From positions 34,377,849 through 34,441,848 of the forward strand of contig OX388345.1 in NCBI GenBank assembly GCA_947579665.1: a stretch of 64,000 nucleotides of DNA, written 5' to 3'. This DNA is from Sympetrum striolatum. Its lineage: Eukaryota > Arthropoda > Insecta > Odonata > Libellulidae. Made by a program: the position numbers and the translations under genes. Position 1 is the first letter of the stretch. The number at the start of each line of letters is the position of its first letter. Shown here one piece after another: positions 11,401 through 64,000 of this stretch. The notes beneath the pieces are model-generated. The model was not told where the DNA came from, did no database searches, and saw nothing but the letters and a program-made list of their open reading frames with translations.

Positions 11401-14018
11401 TTGGGATCTTTTTCAACAGAGGCAAACACCCTACCAACTTGGAAATCCAAGAGCCCTATATGCAAATTGCTTGATTTAGAAAATCATCAAGGAGGGAGGT
11501 GATTGCCTCCTACACTCTCCCCAAGCTAGATTAGATTATTCTTTCATCAAGATATTCCTGTCAATTTATAGAACCGACTCAAACTTATATAGCTTCATGG
11601 TCATACAATTTCACCATTATAATATTAAAATGGAAAATTGAGCAATTTGCCAAAAATAGGAATTTTATTAGATATCCAAATCAAATTTTACTCACACTCA
11701 AGTATGTGATATTCCATCAAACTATTTCTGAGGAAATGAAATCTCTGAAGATGATATTAGCGTAATATTTTCACTTAACTTTAATTCCAAAATTGCATGA
11801 GGAAATTTAGAGTGAGTATTACTTTTAATCTGTTATCCTAGGAACAAACTTATATATATTTTCTTAATTACCTGTTATTCTAGGAGCCAATTTAAATTTT
11901 GCAAGCTCTTCCTTGCACATATCTTTAAAATCTTGAGCAGTCTGTTTAGTGACAACATCCAAATCAATACCATCAATATCTCCCTGCTTCATCAACATTG
12001 CTTGTTTCCTAGAGGTCAGAATATGTTTATATATTAAGGTAATATTCAATACACCTGCAACTACATAGAGAAAGTACAGGATATGGAGATGATAATAAAG
12101 TCATATACCCTCTAAGACACTATTATGTAGACATGTCTTCTGATAGAATATTTCAAGGTTTTTATAAGAAAATGAATAAAGTTATAAGAAATTGCAGATT
12201 TTATAATCCATAATGTTTAGGGTAGACAATTTATAATAAATAATCATCACATTAAATTAAACATTAAAATAATATAAGAATTCTTGCATAAAATCAAGAG
12301 GCAGAACCAAACTAGATTGTAAGTAAGGTCAGATTGTAAATAGAAATTGAATGCTTTTCAGCAGTTATTATTTTCAAGTATTACAATCTGGCAATGTAAC
12401 AGGGTTATAACTCAATTATTTTCCATTTAAAAACATACTATGTGACCCCTTATTTACTTAATATGAATATGTTATTGGCAATGGTGACATCATCAATGGT
12501 AGCAATTGTAGAAATTTAATTTTACTAAATCTACAAATCTATTTTCCAGAATTTATGCAAAGATGAAGAGGCTAACATTGGAACATGTTTGAAAAATGTT
12601 TATTTTGGAGAAAGTATTTCAAATTTTTTTACCCAGAAGGTGATCTATAAAGAACACAGAATCTGAATGGCATAAATGAATTGGTTAAGTGGACACAAAT
12701 TATGACCTTTATGCTATTTTACTCATTCTTATCAATCTATCACAACACTATACATATTTTGAGCACTAAGTATTATGGTCTAATTTAATTCAGCTTAATT
12801 CCAGCTTCTTTTTATTCAGTTACTCTCACACAAATTGATATTCTTACCTCTCCAATTCATCCCTCACTTCATGATCCGATTTTAAGCTTTTTTCAAACTC
12901 TATCTGCTGTAGAAGGTCTGAAAAAGTCTTTTCTAACTCTGTTAATTCCTTAATAATAACAGGTCTTCTCTCTACAACTAATGCTCCAACAAAGTCCCAG
13001 TTTTCTTTAGTAACAGGAGATACTGTGGAGAAGTGTTTGTTCAATCTTGGTAGTGAATTATTACCTGGGGAAAAAAATTATTTTCATATTGGCTATATTG
13101 TAGAGGAAAAAGGAATTAATGGGCAAAATTTTGTTATACTTTGTTACATTAAATAGATTCTTTTATTTTCATTAATTATTCTAAGATAAATATCCACGCA
13201 AATTCACAGAATCAGTGACAGCTAATAGAAATTAATCTGCTAAGCGTACAAACGAAAAAAAATTAAATCCTAACATAACAACAAATAATAGAATAAATAT
13301 CAAATTTAAGAAGATATAATATGAATGTGTAATGTTTTAATATTATCCTTTACTAAAAACATGGACTTAAAAATAAATGTTGCTCTTGAGGAGTAACTAA
13401 CACAAAACACAAGCATACTAAGTGATTTACACCCTAGTAACTCTAGAACCTCTTTTAATTTAATTTTTATCATTTTTAAATGAGTTGACAATATGAAGAG
13501 TTAACTGCTATTTAAAAACAGATAAATTCATTTCTTTGCATACCTGTAAGATAATAGAGCCGTCCTTACTTAAGACTGTCATTAGATTAAGGCAATCAAA
13601 ATATTTGTAACATAAAAGCATACCATCTACAGTAACCTATCAATCAGCAACACATTTCAATCACAAAATCGGGAAATTCCAAAACAAAATACAAAATTCT
13701 AGTAAGTAGATAAATAATTTGAAAGCATCTTACAGGTTAAGAATCTGCTGAGGGAGTAATTTCGATAGTCAAAATATGATTTAAGTTGTTGAGACAATTG
13801 AATATTTTTTTAGGCTGCGAGTTAAAATTAAACCACAATAAGTACAACCCTACGTATCTGAAGCACGATATTTTAGGACTGCAACTTGGTAAAGTTATAG
13901 ATACTATATAAATAAAACAAACACTTATCATCAAGATAGGATAAGATCACATACCGGCGAAACAAACTCTTCTAATCAAGCCATTTAGACTGGACGTAGT
14001 TAGTCGAAGAGGATTCAT
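5321..14018 (-). CDS. MRPL46: Mitochondrial large ribosomal subunit protein mL46, six exons
   Basis: Component of the mitochondrial 39S ribosomal subunit. CDS exons (minus strand): 13955-14018, 12848-13064, 11872-12008, 10836-10978, 9903-10034, 5321-5479. All introns are GT-AG, phases agree, and the total is 852 nt (283 aa), close to the roughly 280 aa of vertebrate mL46. Diagnostic stretches are VGALVVERRPVI near the N terminus, SDHEVRDELER, FKLAPRIT, the Nudix-like core ending KEKYNWIVPQ-type (here GEKYNWIVPQSF), GRIPWGFYKYKYP, and GAKVFFFKA across the last junction. The first 22 residues (MNPLRLTTSS..RRVCFAG) are basic and hydroxylated, like a mitochondrial presequence. The start is the only ATG after an upstream stop and lies opposite the TMEM186-like gene. 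The last intron (4.4 kb) carries a pogo-type transposon. Family assignment is from remembered human sequence. Confidence 0.9.
5528..8865 (+). mobile_element. Pogo/Tigger-type DNA transposon (decayed) in MRPL46 intron 5
   Basis: Left end TA|CAGTAGAACCCCGTTTTTAC at 5526, followed by several subterminal copies of a TTTTACGAACC-like motif. Between them and 8642 lie remnants of a CENP-B/Tigger-family transposase. The right end is less sure: CTACTG|TA at 8860-8867 follows degenerate TTTACAAAG repeats, so only the terminal bases match. About 3.3 kb, inserted in the largest MRPL46 intron on the opposite strand. Confidence 0.7.
6160..8642 (+). pseudogene. Broken Tigger-type transposase with apparent intron
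   Basis: Pieces in order: psq-type HTH (KKRKSLSLVTKRSIIKEV.., then a one-base frameshift near 6266 and KYGISLSTLAAIV), Tc5-type HTH (LKLKCDNFKASNGWLDRFKK near 6480-6540), DDE domain (RDIYNLDETGLFFKALP near 6640-6690; DNAPVH near 6980; TSKMQPLDMGIINS near 7050-7090), and the C-terminal region. A stop (TGA near 6724) and further frameshifts break the DDE domain. The joint HYLRTL|G..AT|QASDVQDVPPW across 7142-8103 (GTAAGT..TTGTTGCAG) keeps frame and joins two conserved blocks, so this looks like a genuine 962-bp intron. The last exon (8104-8642) is still open, with an acidic stretch (FSEDEEDEDEVNL). Confidence 0.75.
9206..9235. repeat. Transposon-end-like motif
   Basis: CCGTATTTGACGGCATATAA followed by GACGCACC looks like a terminal sequence shared by many interspersed DNA elements. 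No matching inverted end was found nearby, so this is a fragment at best. Confidence 0.3.
9751..9877. repeat. MITE-like inverted repeat (arms about 35 bp)
   Basis: The left arm (CTCCATGATGTGAGACTTTT.. to 9786) is the near-perfect complement of 9841-9877. Total about 127 bp, in MRPL46 intron 5 close to exon 5. Confidence 0.75.
9903..10034 (-). CDS. MRPL46: MRPL46 exon 5
   Basis: Forty-four codons (residues 188-231): TALRALEENCG, VKLLGRIPWGFYKYKYPKS, then GTVGAK. In phase 0 on both sides. It is followed by the 4.4-kb transposon-bearing intron. Confidence 0.85.
10836..10978 (-). CDS. MRPL46: MRPL46 exon 4
   Basis: Encodes residues 140-187, the start of the Nudix-like fold: LDSHLLLVVEHKLGEKYNWI then PQSFHREGEGLHE. 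It corresponds to the LVREKFGDQDVWILPQ region of the family. Donor GTGAGT. Confidence 0.9.
11380..11457 (-). repeat. tRNA-derived SINE head (old copy)
   Basis: On the minus strand: an A-box-like AAGTTGGTAGGGTG, then GTTTGCCTCTGTTGAAA, then a B-box-like AATTCAATTCCC. The central block matches the SINE at 45464-45580. Lies in MRPL46 intron 3. Too diverged to be a functional tRNA. Confidence 0.6.
11872..12008 (-). CDS. MRPL46: MRPL46 exon 3
   Basis: Encodes residues 94-140, an acidic and Lys-rich helical segment ending EELAKFKLAPRITG, matching the KFLQFKLGARIT segment of vertebrate mL46. Acceptor TCTAG, donor GTAATT, both in phase with neighbours. Confidence 0.9.
12848..13064 (-). CDS. MRPL46: MRPL46 exon 2
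   Basis: Encodes residues 22-94, with the conserved VGALVVERRPVI and LLQQIEFEKSLKSDHE blocks of mL46. The acceptor is a T/C-rich tract ending CCCCAG and the donor is GTAAGA. Confidence 0.9.
13955..14018 (-). CDS. MRPL46: MRPL46 exon 1 (presequence)
   Basis: Encodes the start Met and 21 residues rich in Arg, Ser and Thr, consistent with a mitochondrial targeting peptide. It ends in phase 1 at a GTATGT donor. An in-frame stop lies just upstream of the ATG. Confidence 0.8.
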
Positions 14019-14628
14019 ATCTTCTCTTAATTAATACTGCTTTCCACAAAGTCAGGCAGTAGCGGTAGAATGTGTTACACTATAATAAAATTGTTAAGGA
14101 GATAGTTCAACAAATCGGCATTGTCTTCGAAAGGTTATGGAGGCAAAACTATTTAAAACTGATTTTGACAGAAAAGTAGTAGAGCATTAATAGTACCTAT
14201 TTTTAGACCAGGCAAATGTACGAATGAAATGTACACAAGTTCTCACAACATACAATTTGATACAATCATGATACCGCTCATCCCTCATTCCGGGTTCCCA
14301 TGTCTCTCATAGTTAGAAACAACTGATGAGCGTTTCTCTTAATTCTTCAATTTGAAGATTTCCCAAAATATTACATTAGTAAAATTATTCGTAAACAATA
14401 TTTTCTGATAATGTTTCGTCATGCACATTGAAATTTAAAAGCAACGATTCTCAGAATTTATCTGTTTAAACATAAGAAGAACGAAAGACTTGTATGCTCG
14501 TATCGTATAAAGAATCACGTCTGCTTTGACTTATTTTATCTGTGAGGTATGTGAGCATACACTTCTTCGTTTGATTGTATACATCGATGTTGCTCACGCT
14601 GTATTCTTTTATTTTCAGACAGAAAGTC
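14019..14628. promoter_or_regulatory. Divergent intergenic region between MRPL46 and the TMEM186-like gene
   Basis: About 0.6 kb separates the two start codons, which face away from each other, so a shared promoter region is likely. No TATA box at a convincing position was seen for either gene, as is usual for housekeeping mitochondrial genes. A short 5'-UTR intron of the TMEM186-like gene may lie at 14547-14618 (GTATGT donor, TTTTATTTTCAG acceptor). Confidence 0.5.
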
Positions 14629-15387
14629 ATGCTTGCTAGAAGATGTCTTGCCCGAAATATACCACGCTACACGAAGTTTTCCTTTGATATTCAAGAATCG
14701 CATATGGGGAGAATAACATACACCCAACGATGCCAAATGCTCAGTTTGTTCGGATTGAAGATGTATACAAGTTCTTCGGCTATTGGAATTTTAAATAATA
14801 AGAAAGAATACCGCTTTCCTTGTGTATGTTCACAGTTCTGCTCGAATAGAAATATTTTTACTAGATCGAAGAAAGAAGAATCACTAAGAGTGAAAGACAA
14901 AATTCCCAGTGGCTACAATTTGATATATAAGGCACCTATGGATAATTATGTCAAGTACGGACAATGGTCTTCGTCTCTTGGTATTGTTTGCACAGTCGCT
15001 TTAAGTATAAACGAATTCTATTCTTTTGGTTTAGCCCGAATGGGGGATAGTTCAACTGCACCTCTAAGTTCTATAGAATTTATTATGCTGTACTTAGGTT
15101 TGGTGTCCACAATTACTGTTCTGAGTATATTCTTGAACAGCATGACGGTACGAATGTATCATAATCCGTTAAATGATACTTACGTTGCTGTATTTATCAA
15201 CCCTCTCGGCCTTTTGTCTAAAGTAGATTTCAACAAAGATCAAATAGAACAACTCAAGTCACGTTTGCCTTTACCATGGAAGAAAAATCTCTTCTCGATA
15301 AATGGAAAAACTGCTATTCTAAATGAAATCCACTTCAGGCTTCCAGCAGATTACAATGCACTTTTCATGTTTGACAAGGATTCTTAA
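14629..15387 (+). CDS. TMEM186: TMEM186-like mitochondrial membrane protein
   Basis: Uninterrupted 252-codon reading frame. I chose the Met at 14629 because a good acceptor (TTTTATTTTCAG) ends at 14618, ten bases upstream, and the resulting N terminus MLARRCLARNIPRYTKF is basic like a matrix-targeting peptide; the frame opens earlier at 14575. Residues about 92-104 (YNLIYKAPMDNYV) precede two hydrophobic segments at about 114-130 and 149-172, followed by RMYHNPLNDTYVAVFINPLG. This two-helix hairpin followed by a short beta-rich domain is the layout of TMEM186, which in mammals belongs to the MCIA complex assembling respiratory complex I. TMEM70/TMEM223-type relatives are the alternative. It is head-to-head with MRPL46 and tail-to-tail with PLCG. 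Confidence 0.65.
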   Translation: MLARRCLARNIPRYTKFSFDIQESHMGRITYTQRCQMLSLFGLKMYTSSSAIGILNNKKEYRFPCVCSQFCSNRNIFTRSKKEESLRVKDKIPSGYNLIYKAPMDNYVKYGQWSSSLGIVCTVALSINEFYSFGLARMGDSSTAPLSSIEFIMLYLGLVSTITVLSIFLNSMTVRMYHNPLNDTYVAVFINPLGLLSKVDFNKDQIEQLKSRLPLPWKKNLFSINGKTAILNEIHFRLPADYNALFMFDKDS

Positions 15388-15463
15388 TACCTTTTTATTC
15401 TTTCTCGAAAATGTCGATAATAATACAAATGTATGTAAGGTAAATTTTTAATAGTTAGCTTAC

Positions 15464-15469
15464 AATAAA
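15464..15469 (+). promoter_or_regulatory. Poly(A) signal of the TMEM186-like gene
   Basis: AATAAA 77 nt after the stop codon, followed by an A-rich stretch; the first canonical signal downstream on the plus strand. Confidence 0.6.
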
Positions 15470-18400
15470 TGGAAAAAACAATATAAATATACTTTCATAA
15501 ATGCATTTCTGTAAATAACTAAATTTCCCTCATCATTCACACTCACTATAAATAGAAAAGTCATCCAAATACTTAAGGTTCCTTAAAATATACATATTTT
15601 CAATGAACAAAGAAATACCTTTTCAATGACCTATTGATTGACAGAATTGAACTAAGTTGTTAAACATTTCATCTGTTTTTTACATTAATTTCTCTGCATC
15701 AGATAAATATGTTAACTGAAATCTAGTGTACACAGAGATGTTTCTGTATGACCATTTACTGCAAATCTACCATCAATAAATATATGCACTTAGTATTGCA
15801 ACATCAATTTTTTCCAACCTTGTTTAATCTAAAAGGCACCATAACAACGATAAAATTTAATGATTCAAATAACCCATAATTTGCATTATACAAAACATCT
15901 CAATAAATGAAAAACATATGACATGATTTCCAATGTTTACAATAGCTGATTACAAATTTAAAAACTACACTACAAAACAATCTTGTCACATGAATGCCAA
16001 TTTTACTAACACCTTTAGGTCACATTGTGATGGCCTATTTAATGACTAATTAATGTAATAACTCAAAATTATGAACTAATAAATCTCAAAAGATTTACTT
16101 CTTCCAGCAGGAAAATCCAATTTCAAAGACTATTCCATCTTTGAATTAAGGCTATGGTTGTAGGACAGTAGCAATTGCATACTTAAATAGGGAGAATCAC
16201 TCTACAATGTATAGTGTGCTATATCATGATAAACTAACTACTTCATTTATGCAGCAATAAATTAATTAGCAATCACAGACAAAATTACCTATTTCAAAGC
16301 AACACAGTTTGACTGAAAAATGTACAGACATCTCTCTCTTTGCTCTTCAGCCATCTAGTTGAATTTGAGCACTGACATTTAGTGATAGTACTTTTTCATG
16401 GAATTTTTAAACATGCAAATAAAACAGGAGTTCAAGATATCGCAAACAATAAGGCTGGGAAAGCATACCATAGAACATGGCCTTCATTACACACAACTTT
16501 CATAGGTAATGAAAAGAGAAATTAAGATTTAGAGAGCTTTAACCCTGAAGTACTCGTGTCCCAAATCGTCACGTCAGTACTCACGTTGGTTGGAATAAAA
16601 GAATTGTAAAGATAAAATTTCTCTAAAAGCATTTGTAAAAATTCCAAATAAATAGAAAATAACTGATATAATTTCAACATGATTCCACTAAGATGTGGTC
16701 AAAACAATAATTCATCATAGTTTTTGTTTACTCTAATTACCTCAAATCTTGTTTCTCGTATGCATTGAAAATTTTAGTCAATCAAATTACCAAAGGCACA
16801 TTGCTAATTATAATTTTTGTATAATAGAAACAACAGTATCAAAATAATAGGAAGAAAATAACATGAAAAACATATACATATAGAAGTAAACTCCAGTCAA
16901 TACAGTTAAAACAGATTTTAGTTTTACTAATGAATGACATTTTGTTCATGAGTCTGAAATAATGTTGGTGAAAAAAGGCTACCAGTGAGATAAATAAAAC
17001 ATGAAGTAATAAAGACTTCAAAACAATACTTAAAGTAAGATTTTAATCTTGAAAATAAAAGCATGATGACTAAGCACCATCCCAAGATTTATAAAAAAAT
17101 CTTATATTATTTATATATCTGTATTAAGTTTTCCTAAATTAGATAAGAACTCTTACATTATTTGAATATAAAATATAATTTTTTATGATCAAATGTATTA
17201 CAATAAAATTTGATATCTTAATCACTTATTAAAAGTTACATAATTCTTTAAAAAGATATATGGAACATCAACAGTTTGCCTTTCCACGATGAAATTGATT
17301 TTTATGCATAGAAAAATTTTTATCACAAGAAACATATTTACAAATTTAAAGCATTTAAAAGTGAGTGACTTAATTTGTTATTCATAAATATATAATTTCA
17401 ATTATTATGCTCAAATATAGCCCGAAGGACAAACATGATTTCCCATTTTTGGAAAGATATTAGCAAGACCAATTGTCTGGCAATTAAATCTCTCATCAAA
17501 CACAAGTATAACTGATAATGTTTAACTAACACAGATCTTAATATTTCAAAATTGATCAAAACTATGCGGTAAACTTTTATCGGGTATCCTTGACTAGTCT
17601 CTGAGGACAATTCACATGTATATATGGTTTCCTCTATATTAAAAATAAGATATCAAATGGGGATGGTAGAAATATAGTCTTAAAAAATCATCATTTTAAA
17701 AGAAATTTGGGAGTGAAAATAACTCTTAAAACAGAGAAGGCCACTGATAGTCTGTTAAGGCTTTTTTATAACAAGAAGTTATGAAAATAAGACAGAAGAC
17801 TTACCTAGAAATGCAACCGTAAGTAAAAAGCTCAACTAGGTAAATGTATCAGAACAACTCTCCAAAGATTAAAAACTATATGAATCACAGATAAGCAATA
17901 ACATCAGATCAAAAACTGCATCGACTTAACTATGCAAGAAAATTAATATGAGCCAAAGTTACATAGACTATAGCCAGAAATAATATTCACCCTCAGAGCA
18001 GATTTATTGCTTCATTTCACTAAAGAATATAACTTGGACTATGAGTGAGAATGAAGAATATTTATCTATGATTTTAAAGAAGACTTCCTGAATGCAAATG
18101 CTGCATTAAACAGCACCAAAAATTAAGGCCACATAACACATAGGAACCTTCTTATTACATAAGTCTAATACCTCAGAAAAAATAAGAACCTTTTCAGTGT
18201 TTTTCAATCATGTAAAATATACCAATAATAATTTTGTATATCAACAGTATAATTTGTGCACAAGATATGTTCATCTTCAAAGGACGAAAAATCCTACTCT
18301 ATGAGAAGGCACTATTAAATCAGCATTCGCAATCATATTGAAGATATCAAGAAAAATGCCCTGGTCACGCTTATTGCCAAATTCTAACTGGGACTCAATA

Positions 18401-19297
18401 GACATCTGAAGTGAAGCTACAATGAAGTGGTAGAATGAGTAAGTGTTTGTTTAGTGTGTGTTTATGTAGCAAAATGTTTGATGAAAAAGTGACTCATAGA
18501 AATGAATTATATGTGGGGCACAAACTAAACCTTTCATACCCATATTAAATTTTCCTGTATTAATGTCAAATGACAAAACCAATGTCAATCCTGTAAGGAC
18601 TAGTTACTAGAATGAGTAACTAAGTAAACCCATGAAAGCAGCATCTTATCCTTTCATTACTCATTTAAATGCATTTCAGTGATAAACTCTGATGGCAGTG
18701 CTATAAGCTATCATACTAAAATGATGAAGCCTTCCCAGAGACTCATTTCTACTAGTCACACAAAGCAAAAATTATTGCAAATTTTCATCTTATTCTCCAC
18801 TGCTTTCTCCCTAATTAATATCGGATGGTATTTACTTTACATCACGAGTAATTAATAATACACACAATTTCAATTTGGATGATAATCAGTCTAAAAGAAA
18901 TGCAGACAAATAGGAAATTGCAATAATCACCTAATACATTGAAGAACACAAAAATGGAATGACAATAGTCAGAACTATTTTGTGACATAAACAGCCACAA
19001 GCTCTCAAAAACCTATATCCATCTGCATTTGTTAAAATTTAGAAAAAAAGATGCCTATTCGATAGATTGATATGTTTGTTAATTTTGCTCACTGCTAGTC
19101 ACAAAGAGTTATTGATAATGATATGATTGTCAATTATTTAAATAAATATTAAGGCACTCCATATTCATTTTATCATCATAGGTCCATATGAGATGCCAGC
19201 TGTGGGCAACTGTTCACAAACCTCCATAAAAACAATATCTAGATGGTACTCCGAAATACTGGTTGCAATTTATTGCTGCTGCTTTCAAATGAGCTCT
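15470..19297 (-). other. Gene-free stretch; probable PLCG 3' UTR and downstream spacer
   Basis: AT-rich sequence with no coding signal between the converging TMEM186-like gene and PLCG. PLCG must terminate here. Minus-strand AATAAA occurs at 18003-18008 among several other candidates, so the end of the 3' UTR cannot be fixed. No transposon ends were recognised. Confidence 0.5.
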
Positions 19298-63726
<44,429 letters not shown>

Positions 63727-64000
63727 CTGCAAAAAAAAAAAAAACAGAAAATGAATGAATTACAATGGGTGCAATGAGTTCAAAAGACAAAATCAATAAC
63801 TTTAAGGAATAGTATAATAGTGATAATAATACAGCTGAAACCAATTAACAAGGAAAGGGATGACAATAAATATCTATTATTACTAAATGCAGCATTAGTT
63901 CATTCCATCTCTCAAGTCTTTCAATGTACGTAAATTTATTTAATGCAAAATGGTTCAAATGAAACAATGGTATTTGAATAACATTAAACAGCAAATTGGT

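Noticed and set aside
14575..14628. Upstream Met start for the TMEM186-like protein
   Set aside because: Includes what looks like a 5'-UTR intron acceptor (ends 14618); the Met at 14629 gives a better targeting peptide. Not fully excluded.

Overview
This is a eukaryotic, AT-rich window that looks like an insect (or at least arthropod) nuclear chromosome. The evidence is GT-AG spliced genes with introns up to about 21 kb, animal-specific proteins, and abundant decayed DNA transposons, SINEs and LINE tails. There are no bacterial operons, ribosome binding sites or CRISPR arrays. All exon joins below were read by eye: splice sites and codon phases agree at every junction, and the peptides were matched to remembered families, not to a database.

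Four host genes are supported. (1) MRPL46 (mitochondrial ribosomal protein mL46), minus strand, 14018 down to 5321, six exons, 283 residues. (2) A TMEM186-like mitochondrial inner-membrane protein, plus strand, 14629-15387, head-to-head with MRPL46 across about 0.6 kb that probably holds a shared promoter. (3) Phospholipase C gamma (PLCG1; fly small wing), minus strand. Eighteen exons from 63726 down to 19298 encode the C-terminal 952 residues: X box, split PH, two SH2, SH3, Y box, C2 and a short tail. The N-terminal PH and EF-hand part lies beyond the right edge. (4) An unrecognised secreted, Thr/Pro/Gln/Tyr-rich protein of 500 residues, plus strand, 42443-50731, nested in the 20.8-kb PLCG intron with its own TATA box and initiator. 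Its poly(A) signal sits 15 bases before an antisense PLCG exon.

The remainder is introns and repeats. Two pogo/Tigger-type transposons (5528-8865 in a MRPL46 intron; 19952-22291 in the last PLCG intron) carry broken transposases that seem to contain spliceosomal introns. A mariner with an internal deletion is at 22694-23653. There are tRNA-derived SINEs (one with a perfect 14-bp target duplication), LINE 3' ends, a piggyBac-type MITE, a Tc1-type MITE, hAT-like ends and several long inverted repeats.

The most unusual object is in the PLCG intron at 57165-63490. There, modules of about 165-175 bp, each with one tRNA T-arm/B-box-like core (consensus GGTTCGATGCC on the minus strand), are repeated 26 times and grouped into higher-order units of about 1.1-1.5 kb. 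The units have recurring left and right ends. A reverse copy with four modules lies at 46900-47735. I do not recognise this family; a Helitron-like non-autonomous element or a mobile satellite are the leading guesses. Regions 1-5097, 15470-19297, 31000-32360 and 36860-42080 hold no gene I can support.
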